Of a stretch of 14,416 nucleotides of DNA, positions 1-6,189 are shown one piece after another. Every line of letters begins with the position of its first letter. Position 1 is the first letter of the stretch. Under the pieces are notes generated by a model. It saw only the letters and a program-made list of their open reading frames with translations. It was not told where the DNA came from and did no database searches. The position numbers and the translations under genes were made by a program. This stretch comes from an uncultured Oscillibacter sp. (GTDB taxonomy: Bacteria; Bacillota; Clostridia; Oscillospirales; Oscillospiraceae), in assembly GCA_946530565.1 (NCBI GenBank), contig CAMNAE010000012.1:1-14416 (forward strand), in the 5' to 3' direction.

Positions 1-1103
1 TGCTGACTGCCGTGGGCGCCTTCGGCCAGGGTGCGCCCTTCAAAGAGTGCGTCACCCACGGCTGGACCGTGGACGGCGAGGGCAAGGCCATGCACAAGTC
101 GCTCGGCAACGGCATCGATCCCTACGAGGTCATGAACCAGTACGGCGCGGACATCCTGCGCCTGTGGGCCGCGAGCGCCGACTACCACGTCGACGTGCGC
201 TGCTCCAAGGAGATCTTCAAGCAGCTCTCGCAGAACTATCTGAAGTTCCGCAACACCGCGCGCTACTGCCTCGGCAACCTCGACGGCTTCGACCCGGCGG
301 AGCTGCTCCCGGCTTCGGCGCTGCTGCCGATCGACCGCTGGGCGATCACCCGCCTGAACGCGCTGATCGAGCGCTGCTTCACCGCATATGACAACTACGA
401 GTTCCTCGTCATCACACACGCGGTCAACGACTTCTGCGTCGTCGACATGTCGAACTTCTATCTCGACATCATCAAGGACCGCCTCTACTGCGAGGAGCGC
501 GACGGCCAGAAGCGCCGCAGCGCGCAGACTGCGCTCTACATCATCCTCGATACGATCACGCGCATCATGGCGCCGATCCTGCCCTTCACCTGCGACGAGA
601 TCTGGCTTGCGATGCCGCACCGCGAGGGTGACGACAAGCGCAACATCGTATTCAACGACATGCACCAGCCCTTTGCGGACTATGCGCTCTCATCCGACGA
701 GATGGCCGCGTGGGATCAGCTGATCGCCCTGCGTACGTCGGTCAACGCCGCGCTCGAGCGCTCCCGCGCCGAAAAGCGCATCGGCAAGGCGCTCGAGGCC
801 TGCGTCACGCTCGTGACCGAAAGCGGAGAAAACGCCGCGCTGGACGCGATCGAGCAGCGCTTTGCCGACGACCTCGCCGACCTGTTCATCGTTTCCGAGG
901 TCGAGCGCGCCTGCGATGCAGACGTCTACGCCGCCGCGGCCGAGACCTCGATCCCCGGCGTCCGGGTCGCCGTCACCGAGGCCGAGGGCCGGAAGTGCGA
1001 GCGCTGCTGGAAGCAGCTCACGAGCGTCGGCTCCGTCGCCGAGCACCCGACGCTCTGCCCGCGCTGCGCCGCCGTCGTCGCAAATCTCCCCGTACTCGAA
1101 TAA
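1..1103 (+). CDS. ileS: Isoleucine--tRNA ligase, C-terminal part (5' end outside window)
   Basis: This enzyme charges tRNA-Ile with isoleucine in the cytoplasm. The reading frame is open from base 3 to the TAA at 1101-1103, so about 366 C-terminal residues are visible of a protein usually 900-1050 long. The class I KMSKS loop appears as AMHKSLGN, a variant with His in place of the first Ser, encoded near 90-113. It is followed by the anticodon-binding helical domain (for example the NYLKFRNTARY stretch). The C-terminus carries a zinc-finger pair, CERC then CPRC about 25 residues later, typical of bacterial IleRS. The Met/Val codons near the window edge are internal, not the start. Downstream lies a terminator and then lspA, a common Firmicutes neighbourhood. 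The family call is very secure; no unusual feature is seen besides the truncation by the window. Confidence 0.97.
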   Translation, partial: LTAVGAFGQGAPFKECVTHGWTVDGEGKAMHKSLGNGIDPYEVMNQYGADILRLWAASADYHVDVRCSKEIFKQLSQNYLKFRNTARYCLGNLDGFDPAELLPASALLPIDRWAITRLNALIERCFTAYDNYEFLVITHAVNDFCVVDMSNFYLDIIKDRLYCEERDGQKRRSAQTALYIILDTITRIMAPILPFTCDEIWLAMPHREGDDKRNIVFNDMHQPFADYALSSDEMAAWDQLIALRTSVNAALERSRAEKRIGKALEACVTLVTESGENAALDAIEQRFADDLADLFIVSEVERACDADVYAAAAETSIPGVRVAVTEAEGRKCERCWKQLTSVGSVAEHPTLCPRCAAVVANLPVLE

Positions 1104-1110
1104 GCTATGA

Positions 1111-1149
1111 ACCCCGCTCGCGCCCAGGGCCCGGGCGGGGTCGCCTTTT
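1111..1149 (+). terminator. Rho-independent terminator after ileS
   Basis: A 10-bp GC-rich stem (1111-1120 pairing with 1132-1141, one G-T wobble) with an 11-base loop starts 7 bases after the ileS stop. It is followed by CGCC and a short T-run (1146-1149). The T-run is short, so termination may be partial. The lspA ribosome binding site begins only about 11 bases later, which leaves no room for a separate lspA promoter after the hairpin; some read-through from ileS is therefore likely. Confidence 0.6.
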
Positions 1150-1171
1150 AATAATAAGCAGGAGGCGCAGC

Positions 1172-1858
1172 ATGCTTGCTCTGCTCTGCCTCTGCCTCGG
1201 GGCGATCGCTCTCGCGGCAGATCAGGCCTTTAAATTCCATATCGTTTCGACGCTCCCGCTCGGGGAGGTGCGGCCGCTGCTGCCCGGGCTCATCCAGCTC
1301 GAGACCGTGCACAACTACGGCGCGGCCTGGTCCTCGTTCTCCGGCCAGCGCTGGTTCCTGATCGGGCTCACCGCCGCGATCATGATCCTCGTCGCCGTAC
1401 TGCTTGTGCGGCGGGTCGTACAGCACCCGCTGGGCTATGTCGCGCTCACGCTGATCTTATCCGGCGGCATCGGGAACCTCATCGACCGCATCCGCCTCGG
1501 CTACGTCGTGGACATGTTCTCGCTGCAGCTCTTCTCGTTCCCGGTATTCAACATCGCGGATATCTGCATCACCTGCGGCTGCGGGCTGGGGCTTTTGTAC
1601 TACTTCCTGCTCCACGAGGAGAAGGAGGCCAGGGAAGCCGCGAACGAGACGGCCGGGGCAGAGCCGGAGCTTGCGGAGGTCTCTGAATTCCTTCCCCCAG
1701 CGGGGGAAGGTGGCTTTGCAGCGCAAAGCCGGATGAGGGAGAACGCGGCAGACGCGCAGGATGCCGAAGACCTCACGGCCCCGCCGCCTGGAGACGCCGC
1801 GGATGCGTCCGCACCCGCGACGCGGGAGGAACAAAGCGATGGAACCGCTGATCCTTAA
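1172..1858 (+). CDS. lspA: Lipoprotein signal peptidase (signal peptidase II) with long C-terminal tail
   Basis: LspA is the membrane aspartyl protease that removes signal peptides from diacylglyceryl-modified prolipoproteins. The ATG at 1172 follows AGGAGG (1160-1165) at 6 bases. The 228-residue product has the family blocks in order: ADQ (D17), HNYGAAWS (48-54), GGIGNLIDR (98-106), GYVVDMF with catalytic D114, and FNIAD with catalytic D130. Hydrophobic segments fit a four-helix membrane core ending near residue 147 (YYFLLHEE). Most LspA proteins stop there, at about 150-170 residues. This one continues for about 78 polar, Ala/Glu/Pro-rich residues, presumably cytoplasmic. Residues 172-189 of that tail are encoded by a palindromic repeat (1690-1740). 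The gene overlaps the next one by 20 bases, which suggests translational coupling. Function is secure; the tail is probably dispensable. Confidence 0.95.
   Translation: MLALLCLCLGAIALAADQAFKFHIVSTLPLGEVRPLLPGLIQLETVHNYGAAWSSFSGQRWFLIGLTAAIMILVAVLLVRRVVQHPLGYVALTLILSGGIGNLIDRIRLGYVVDMFSLQLFSFPVFNIADICITCGCGLGLLYYFLLHEEKEAREAANETAGAEPELAEVSEFLPPAGEGGFAAQSRMRENAADAQDAEDLTAPPPGDAADASAPATREEQSDGTADP
1690..1740 (+). repeat. Double-hairpin interspersed repeat inside lspA
   Basis: Two perfect hairpins stand side by side. CCTTCCCCC (1690-1698) pairs with GGGGGAAGG (1702-1710) around loop AGC, and GGCTTTGC (1712-1719) pairs with GCAAAGCC (1723-1730), also around loop AGC. The conserved-looking tail GGATGAGGGA follows. 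From memory, short elements of this design (CTTCCCCC-GGGGGAAGG, a variable GC hairpin, then GATGAGGG) are scattered between genes in many gut Clostridia. Here it lies within a coding region and stays in frame, adding about 17 residues to the LspA tail. The two stems are seen directly; the family assignment is recollection and was not searched. Confidence 0.75.
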
Positions 1859-2759
1859 CGCGCCGGCAGAGGCTGCCGGGGAGCGGCTGGACGCTTATCT
1901 TGCCGCGGCCGTGCCCGAGCTTACGCGCTCGCTCGCGCAGAAGCTGATCCGGAGCGGGCAGGTGCTCTTAAACGGCGCCGCGGCCGCGAAGAGCTGCCGC
2001 CTCGACGGCGGCGAGACGATCGCGGTGACGCTGCCTGAGCCGGAGCCGATCGAGGCGCTGCCGGAGAACATCCCGCTCGACATCGTGTACGAGGACGCGG
2101 ACCTCATCGTGATCAACAAGCCCAAGGGCATGGTCGTGCATCCCGCACCGGGGCACGCCTCCGGCACGCTTGTCAACGCGCTGCTCTATCACTGTGCCGG
2201 CTCTCTCTCCGGCATCGGCGGCGCGGAGCGGCCGGGCATCGTCCACCGGATCGACCGGGACACCTCGGGGCTGCTCGTCGCCGCGAAGAACGACTTTGCG
2301 CACCAAAAGCTCTCGGCGCAGCTCTCCGACCACTCGCTCGCCCGGACCTACGAGTGCCTGGCCCGCGGACGCTTCCGCGAGGACGCCGGCACGGTCGACG
2401 CGCCGATCGGCAGATCCCCGCAGGACCGCAAGAAGATGGCGGTCATCGCCGGCGGGCGTCCGGCCGTTACGCACTGGCGGGTCCTGGAGCGCTTCGAGGG
2501 CTTGACGCACCTTGCCTGCCGGCTCGAGACCGGGCGCACGCATCAGATCCGTGTGCATCTTTCACACATCGGGCACCCGATCCTCGGCGATCCGGTCTAC
2601 GGCACGAAAAAAGAGGACCCGAACCTGCACGGCCAGTGCCTGCATGCCTCCGGCCTTCGGCTCATCCACCCGCGGACCGGCGAGGCGGTCGAGTTTCACG
2701 CGCCGCTGCCCGAGGAGTTTACGGCGGCACTCGAAAAGCTCAGGCGGATATATCAGTAA
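1839..2759 (+). CDS. rluD: RluA/RluD-family ribosomal pseudouridine synthase
   Basis: This enzyme isomerises specific uridines to pseudouridine in RNA, in this subfamily usually large-subunit rRNA (the Firmicutes homologue is YlyB). The ATG at 1839 follows GGGAGGA (1824-1830) at 8 bases. An upstream in-frame ATG at 1761 is rejected because it would overlap lspA deeply and lacks family sequence. The 306-residue product has an N-terminal S4-like RNA-binding segment (about 13-75, RLDAYLA...LIRSGQVLLNG). The RluA catalytic domain follows, with INKPKGMVVHP (92-102), HRIDRDTSG (136-144, catalytic D139) and the RTHQIRVH motif near the C-terminal third. It starts inside lspA with a 20-base overlap. 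Family is certain; the exact modified position (rluD versus another RluA-type paralogue) cannot be read from sequence. Confidence 0.93.
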   Translation: MEPLILNAPAEAAGERLDAYLAAAVPELTRSLAQKLIRSGQVLLNGAAAAKSCRLDGGETIAVTLPEPEPIEALPENIPLDIVYEDADLIVINKPKGMVVHPAPGHASGTLVNALLYHCAGSLSGIGGAERPGIVHRIDRDTSGLLVAAKNDFAHQKLSAQLSDHSLARTYECLARGRFREDAGTVDAPIGRSPQDRKKMAVIAGGRPAVTHWRVLERFEGLTHLACRLETGRTHQIRVHLSHIGHPILGDPVYGTKKEDPNLHGQCLHASGLRLIHPRTGEAVEFHAPLPEEFTAALEKLRRIYQ

Positions 2760-2773
2760 AAATATGGCGCCGC

Positions 2774-2799
2774 GGGAACCTTTTCCGCAGCGCTGCGTC
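2774..2799 (+). promoter_or_regulatory. Candidate ECF-sigma promoter for the S-layer homology protein gene
   Basis: GGGAAC (2774-2779), then a 16-base spacer beginning CTTTT, then CGTC (2796-2799). This matches the GGAAC/TGAAAC-N16-CGTC/CGTA architecture of extracytoplasmic-function sigma factors such as Bacillus SigM/SigW. It sits 41 bases upstream of the ATG at 2841, with a ribosome binding site between. The spacer contains a self-complementary GCAGCGCTGC. No sigma-A -35 fits the nearby TATTAT. The match is seen directly; the sigma assignment is inference. Confidence 0.55.
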
Positions 2800-2840
2800 T
2801 ATTATAACAGTGAATCCGTTTTCAAAGGAGGCTTCTGTAA

Positions 2841-4964
2841 ATGAAACGTTTTTTGTGCCTGCTGCTCTGTGCGGCGCTGCTCGCCGCTCTGGGCATTCCC
2901 GCCGCGGCTGAGGGTGAGAGCGCCGACGCCCGGCTCGCGGCCGTCACCGCGAAGGTCAAGACCGCCCTGAAGCTCAAAACCGAGGACTACCCGACCTTCA
3001 GCGGCAGCATGAATGAGGAAGAGCTCGGGACGCGCTGGTCGCTCCGCTGGAGCGGGCCGAGCCGGCAGCTGAACGTCGAGGCGCTCGAGGACGGCACGAT
3101 TTTATCCTACTGGGTGAGCGGGAACGATACCTACAGCTACTCGTCGTATCTCGGCACCTTCCCGAAGCTCGACGCCGCCGCGGCGAAAAAGACCGCCGAG
3201 GCCTTCATCAGGCCGCTTCTGCGCGCGCATGAGAGCATCGAATTCTCTGAAAACCGGGGCGGCCGCAGCATCGGCGAGACGGACCTGTATTTTTCCGGCA
3301 TGATATCCATAAACGGCCTGCCCACTCCGCTCACCTGGTCCTGCACGGTCCGCGGCAGCGACGGAGCCGTCTCGAACTTCTGGCGCGACAGCCCGGAACT
3401 CAGCTATGTCGGCGGCGTGCCGTCCGCGAAGCCCGCGGTCACAGCCGCCTCCGCCGGGAGCAAGCTCCGCGGCACGATCACGCTTGAGCCGATCTACGTG
3501 CGCGAGGACGGCGATACGAACCGCGCCGTGCTGCGCTATGTCGAAAAGAGCGCAGCACCCCGCTTCGTGGATGCCCAGACCGGCGAGCTGCTTGAAAACG
3601 CATATCCGATCGGCATCTTCCGCGCCAACGGCGCGAGCGCCTCGATGATGAAGGACGAGGGCGCGGCCGAGGAGATGCAGCTCACCGCGGCCGAGCTCGA
3701 GGGCGTCGACAAGCTCAAGGGCGTTTTATCGCAGGACGCGCTGGATCAGAAGATCCGCGCCGAGAGCGCCTACGGCCTGGACGGCTTCCGCATCCAGAGC
3801 GCGCGCTACTCTGTCGGCGAGACCGACGACAAGGGCACAACGAAGGTGAACTGCAATCTGCAGTATGTTTTGGACGGCGAGGACGGCACGCGCATGGCCT
3901 CCTTTACCGTCGACGCCCGCACGGGCGCGGTGGAAAACCTCTGGGTCTCGACGCCCTGGCGCGAGAACGCGAAGGTCACTGTGAGTGCCTCGACCGCGCG
4001 CGCGACGGCTGAAGCGTACTTAAAGCGCCTGACGCCGAACGCCGCGAAGATGGCGCTCTATGACCAGAACGACGCGCCCGAGACGGGGAATGAGTACTAT
4101 ACCTTTACCTTTGCGCAGAAGAACGCCGGCTATTTCTTCCCCGAGAACGCCTATACCGTCGGCATCGACAGCCGTCTCGGCACGGTCGTGCAGATGAACA
4201 GCCACTACGATGAAGACATCACCTTCGCATCCGCGAGCGGCATCGTGAGCCGTCAGGCCGCCGAGGACACATGGTATCAAAGCTACACCGTCACGCTCGG
4301 CTACCGCGGCTTTGCCCGGGAGCGTGAGAACAGCGACAGCCTTGGCATGAAGGGCTATCAGAGCTATCAGGAGCTTCGCCTTTCCTACGGCCTTGAGCGC
4401 GAGGGCTGGTTCTCCGGCATCGACGCGAAGACCGGCAAAATCGTGGAGGGGCAGGATCCCTCGCGCGAGATCAGCTATACCGACGTCGCCGGCACGGCCG
4501 CCGAGGCTGAGATCCTGCGCCTTGCCGACTACGGCATCGGCTATTACGGCGGCAGCTTCCGTCCGGCAAAGGCCCTGACGCAGTGGGACGCCGTGTGCCT
4601 GCTCGCATCCACGCGCGGCTATCGCGTTGATGCCGACGAGGCGACGGAGCAGGAGAAGAACGGCGCCTATCAGGCAGTGTATTCCCTGGGCGCGCTGAGC
4701 CCCGCCGAGCGCAAGGATGACGCCGCGATCAAGCGCGCGGATCTTGTGCGCATGCTGATCAACGCCTGCGGCTACGGCCCCGTCGCGCAGCATGTCGAGG
4801 TCTTCGCACCCAGCGTATCCGACGCGGCGTCGATCCCGGCCGCCGAGCGCGGCTACGCGGCGCTCGCGCAGGCCTTCTTCCTGATCGGCGACCGCTATGA
4901 CGGCGCCAAAACCGCCACCCGCGCCGAAGCCGCGCAGATGCTCTGCCGCGTGCTGGAGCGGTGA
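2841..4964 (+). CDS. Secreted YcdB/YcdC-like protein with C-terminal S-layer homology repeats
   Basis: A 707-residue exported protein of unknown function. The ATG at 2841 has a strong AAAGGAGG (2824-2831) at 9 bases. Residues 1-23 form a signal peptide (KR, hydrophobic run, then AAA before E24); no lipobox Cys is seen, so signal peptidase I should cleave it. The middle (about 25-540) shows repeated PepSY/YcdB-like units: a beta-rich stretch ending in a variant of 'F-vDa-TG-v-nlw' (VDARTGAVENLW, VDAQTGELLE), each preceded by an 'A..TAEA-LK' helix. From about 543 (SYTDVAG) to 707 there are three degenerate SLH repeats, with GIGYYGGSFRP and a closing TRAEAAQMLCRVLE. These are expected to anchor the protein to cell-wall polymers. 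Composition matches the upstream housekeeping genes, so it belongs to the ancestral chromosome. An ECF-type promoter suggests induction by envelope stress. The SLH call is firm; the YcdB assignment is by resemblance. Confidence 0.85.
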   Translation: MKRFLCLLLCAALLAALGIPAAAEGESADARLAAVTAKVKTALKLKTEDYPTFSGSMNEEELGTRWSLRWSGPSRQLNVEALEDGTILSYWVSGNDTYSYSSYLGTFPKLDAAAAKKTAEAFIRPLLRAHESIEFSENRGGRSIGETDLYFSGMISINGLPTPLTWSCTVRGSDGAVSNFWRDSPELSYVGGVPSAKPAVTAASAGSKLRGTITLEPIYVREDGDTNRAVLRYVEKSAAPRFVDAQTGELLENAYPIGIFRANGASASMMKDEGAAEEMQLTAAELEGVDKLKGVLSQDALDQKIRAESAYGLDGFRIQSARYSVGETDDKGTTKVNCNLQYVLDGEDGTRMASFTVDARTGAVENLWVSTPWRENAKVTVSASTARATAEAYLKRLTPNAAKMALYDQNDAPETGNEYYTFTFAQKNAGYFFPENAYTVGIDSRLGTVVQMNSHYDEDITFASASGIVSRQAAEDTWYQSYTVTLGYRGFARERENSDSLGMKGYQSYQELRLSYGLEREGWFSGIDAKTGKIVEGQDPSREISYTDVAGTAAEAEILRLADYGIGYYGGSFRPAKALTQWDAVCLLASTRGYRVDADEATEQEKNGAYQAVYSLGALSPAERKDDAAIKRADLVRMLINACGYGPVAQHVEVFAPSVSDAASIPAAERGYAALAQAFFLIGDRYDGAKTATRAEAAQMLCRVLER

Positions 4965-4998
4965 GGGAAGCTCAAGCAAAACACGCCAAAAAAACTGT

Positions 4999-5034
4999 GC
5001 CCCGCCGGAGACAACCCTCCGGCGGGGCGATTTA
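4999..5034. terminator. Strong hairpin terminator, possibly bidirectional
   Basis: GCCCCGCCGGAG (4999-5010) pairs perfectly over 12 bp with 5017-5028 around the 6-base loop ACAACC. The + side is followed by GATTTA, a weak T-tract. The left flank has seven A residues (4988-4994), which would be a good T-tract for transcription on the minus strand. It lies 35 bases past the stop of the SLH protein gene. It marks the end of the GC-rich chromosomal block; AT-richer DNA begins just after. Confidence 0.8.
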
Positions 5035-5124
5035 TGAAAGCAACCGTGTGAGAAGATATATATGCATACTGTCAGGAAAACCAGTGTATAATCAGAAAAT
5101 ATTGTAAAATAAGCAAAAAGGGGC

Positions 5125-5153
5125 TTGACAAAAGAGAGTAAAAGCACTATTAT
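5125..5153 (+). promoter_or_regulatory. Sigma-A promoter of the tetR gene
   Basis: TTGACA (5125-5130), a 17-base spacer and TATTAT (5148-5153) make a near-consensus vegetative promoter about 90 bases before the chosen regulator start. The -10 hexamer is the first part of the repeated operator-like motif (5148-5163). A protein bound there would block RNA polymerase, which fits autorepression by the TetR protein encoded next. The promoter match is direct; autorepression is inference. Confidence 0.8.
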
Positions 5154-5163
5154 ACATACACGG
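5148..5163 (+). promoter_or_regulatory. Operator-like motif, copy 1 (on the tetR -10)
   Basis: TATTATACATACACGG covers the tetR -10 hexamer. Its reverse complement recurs at 5943-5958 with one mismatch in 16, and a same-orientation copy occurs at 6012-6025 with two mismatches in 14. The shared core is ATTATACATRCDCG. The placement fits a binding site for the neighbouring TetR protein. Binding is inferred, not shown. Confidence 0.5.
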
Positions 5164-5243
5164 ATGATTGATAAAGCGGGAGGAGAGTGAATCTTTCGAT
5201 TGTCAATCAATACAATAGTCTCCCCGGAGAAAGGAATAATCCA

Positions 5244-5849
5244 GTGAAGAGAAACACTGAAGATGTAGAACGCTTAAAGGAAGATATTCTGCGGGAAGCA
5301 GAGAAAGTGTTCACTGAAAAAGGTTACGTGGAAACCAAAATGACGGATATTTCCGACAGATTGAATATCTCGAGGGGACCGTTATATTATCATTATAAAA
5401 ACAAAAATGAATTATTCACCGCAACGGTGGAATACCATATCAGCGGCATGCTCAGAGACGTTGAAAAGCTGTTTGATCCTTCCAGAGGAAAAAAGATGTA
5501 CGAGATATTCATGGAGGATTTGAGACACAGATTGAAATCTCTCGACTTCAGCACATGCGCTCATTTTGCGCTTTTGAATGGCGGCACAGAAATGAAGAAA
5601 GCGCAGCGTATTTGGGATGAGTCCCTGTCAAAAACGTATGAGGTGAAACTGCAGGCGCTCAGGGCGGCGCAGAAACGCGGGGAATTGAGAGACGGTGTCA
5701 CACCGGAGCGCTGCGTTCAAACGCTCTTCGCCCTTTATGGCGGTCTGCGGGAGATCCGAATCAATATCAATGAGAACGTATTTCATTTAGATACGGAAGA
5801 AATGCTTCAGGAGATGGAGCAATATATGCGAACAGTTTTGTTTCGCTGA
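5244..5849 (+). CDS. TetR/AcrR-family transcriptional regulator
   Basis: A 201-residue DNA-binding regulator. The N-terminus has the TetR helix-turn-helix at about 33-51 (MTDISDRLNISRGPLYYHY), preceded by the usual helix I (ILREAEKVFTEKGYVETK). The rest is the helical, poorly conserved ligand-binding and dimerisation domain. I chose the GTG at 5244 because AAGGA (5230-5234) precedes it at 9 bases and it gives the usual family length. A GTG at 5187 in the same frame would add 19 residues that do not look like the family, and its GGAGG (5179-5183) is only 3 bases away. Codons end in A/T far more than in the genes to the left, suggesting transferred DNA. It is the first gene of the accessory cluster, and the repeated 14-16 base motif flanking it is a plausible operator. 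Its ligand is probably a pathway substrate or CoA ester, but this is inference. Confidence 0.9.
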   Translation: MKRNTEDVERLKEDILREAEKVFTEKGYVETKMTDISDRLNISRGPLYYHYKNKNELFTATVEYHISGMLRDVEKLFDPSRGKKMYEIFMEDLRHRLKSLDFSTCAHFALLNGGTEMKKAQRIWDESLSKTYEVKLQALRAAQKRGELRDGVTPERCVQTLFALYGGLREIRININENVFHLDTEEMLQEMEQYMRTVLFR

Positions 5850-5881
5850 ATATGATGGATGAAGCAAGCATGATAAAAATA

Positions 5882-5918
5882 CCGCTTCTGCAACCAAGAC
5901 ATTGCGGGGCAGAAGCGG
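5882..5918. other. Hairpin downstream of tetR
   Basis: CCGCTTCTGC (5882-5891) pairs perfectly with 5909-5918 around a 17-base loop, 32 bases past the tetR stop. On the + strand no T-run follows (ATTAGAC), so it is a poor terminator for tetR. An A-rich run just before it (AAAAAT, 5875-5880) would act as a T-tract only for minus-strand transcripts. It may stabilise the tetR mRNA end or weakly terminate. Confidence 0.45.
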
Positions 5919-5932
5919 ATTAGACGCCTCAA

Positions 5933-5958
5933 TATTATACAGCCGAGTATGTATAATA
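5933..5958. repeat. Inverted repeat overlapping operator-like motif, copy 2
   Basis: TATTATAC (5933-5940) and GTATAATA (5951-5958) are perfect reverse complements with a 10-base spacer, a typical size for a dimeric repressor site. The right arm is part of CCGAGTATGTATAATA (5943-5958), the inverted second copy of the motif found on the tetR promoter. It also contains a perfect TATAAT (5952-5957), but no -35 hexamer is recognisable 16-19 bases upstream, so any promoter here would need an activator. Confidence 0.5.
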
Positions 5959-5990
5959 TAACAGTGCATGATGTGCTCTGCTTCGATATC

Positions 5991-6019
5991 CTGAAAAGCG
6001 TGTTGCGGCAAATTATACA
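5991..6019 (+). promoter_or_regulatory. Weak candidate promoter for the MFS-led operon
   Basis: CTGAAA (5991-5996), a 17-base spacer and TATACA (6014-6019) each match the sigma-A consensus at four of six positions. The -10 falls inside the third copy of the operator-like motif, mirroring the tetR promoter. The match is weak and the call rests mostly on this parallel placement. Confidence 0.25.
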
Positions 6020-6025
6020 TGCGCG
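6012..6025 (+). promoter_or_regulatory. Operator-like motif, copy 3
   Basis: ATTATACATGCGCG matches copy 1 (5149-5162) in the same orientation at 12 of 14 positions; both differences are A-to-G transitions. Both copies are followed within a few bases by GATTGA or ATTGA. It lies about 165 bases upstream of the MFS start. Confidence 0.4.
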
Positions 6026-6189
6026 ATTGAATAAAATGTGACATTCGTCATTTTGGCGGGGTGAGGAGAGAAAAAATTTGACATATCGCGCAGGGCTCGG
6101 AGAGAGATGAACGGTTGACGCTGTTTACCGGATTCACAGTGCACATGAACTCCGGTGAATATAAAAAACAACGAAAGGGAGAAAGTAAA

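Larger units (their letters stand above)
5850..6189 (+). other. 340-base regulatory gap between tetR and the MFS gene
   Basis: No convincing gene lies here; short reading frames on either strand lack ribosome binding sites and family sequence. The gap holds a 10-bp hairpin (5882-5918) and an inverted repeat built on TATTATAC (5933-5958). It also holds two operator-like motif copies (5943-5958 and 6012-6025) and a 6-bp inverted repeat AAAATG/CATTTT with a 10-base spacer (6033-6054). A TTGACA at 6078-6083 has no matching -10 at proper spacing. The unusual length of the gap inside a same-strand cluster suggests that the transporter-enzyme operon has its own controlled promoter here. Confidence 0.7.

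Noticed and set aside
1111..1171. Possible T-box or riboswitch between ileS and lspA
   Set aside because: The region is only about 60 bases, with one simple hairpin and a T-run, too short for a T-box and lacking its conserved sequence. A plain terminator explains it.
4348..4371. Short tandem GCTATCAG repeats in the SLH protein gene
   Set aside because: Two copies within coding sequence for a YQSYQE stretch; ordinary codon repetition explains it.
4020..5210. Minus-strand frame of 396 codons running from the tetR leader into the SLH protein gene
   Set aside because: It would cross a strong terminator and oppose a protein with a signal peptide and SLH repeats. The hydrophobic N-terminal stretch comes from AT-rich intergenic DNA.
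5187..5243. Upstream GTG start for the TetR regulator
   Set aside because: The GGAGG is only 3 bases from this GTG and the 19 extra residues do not resemble TetR N-termini. The GTG at 5244 has better spacing. It is not fully excluded.
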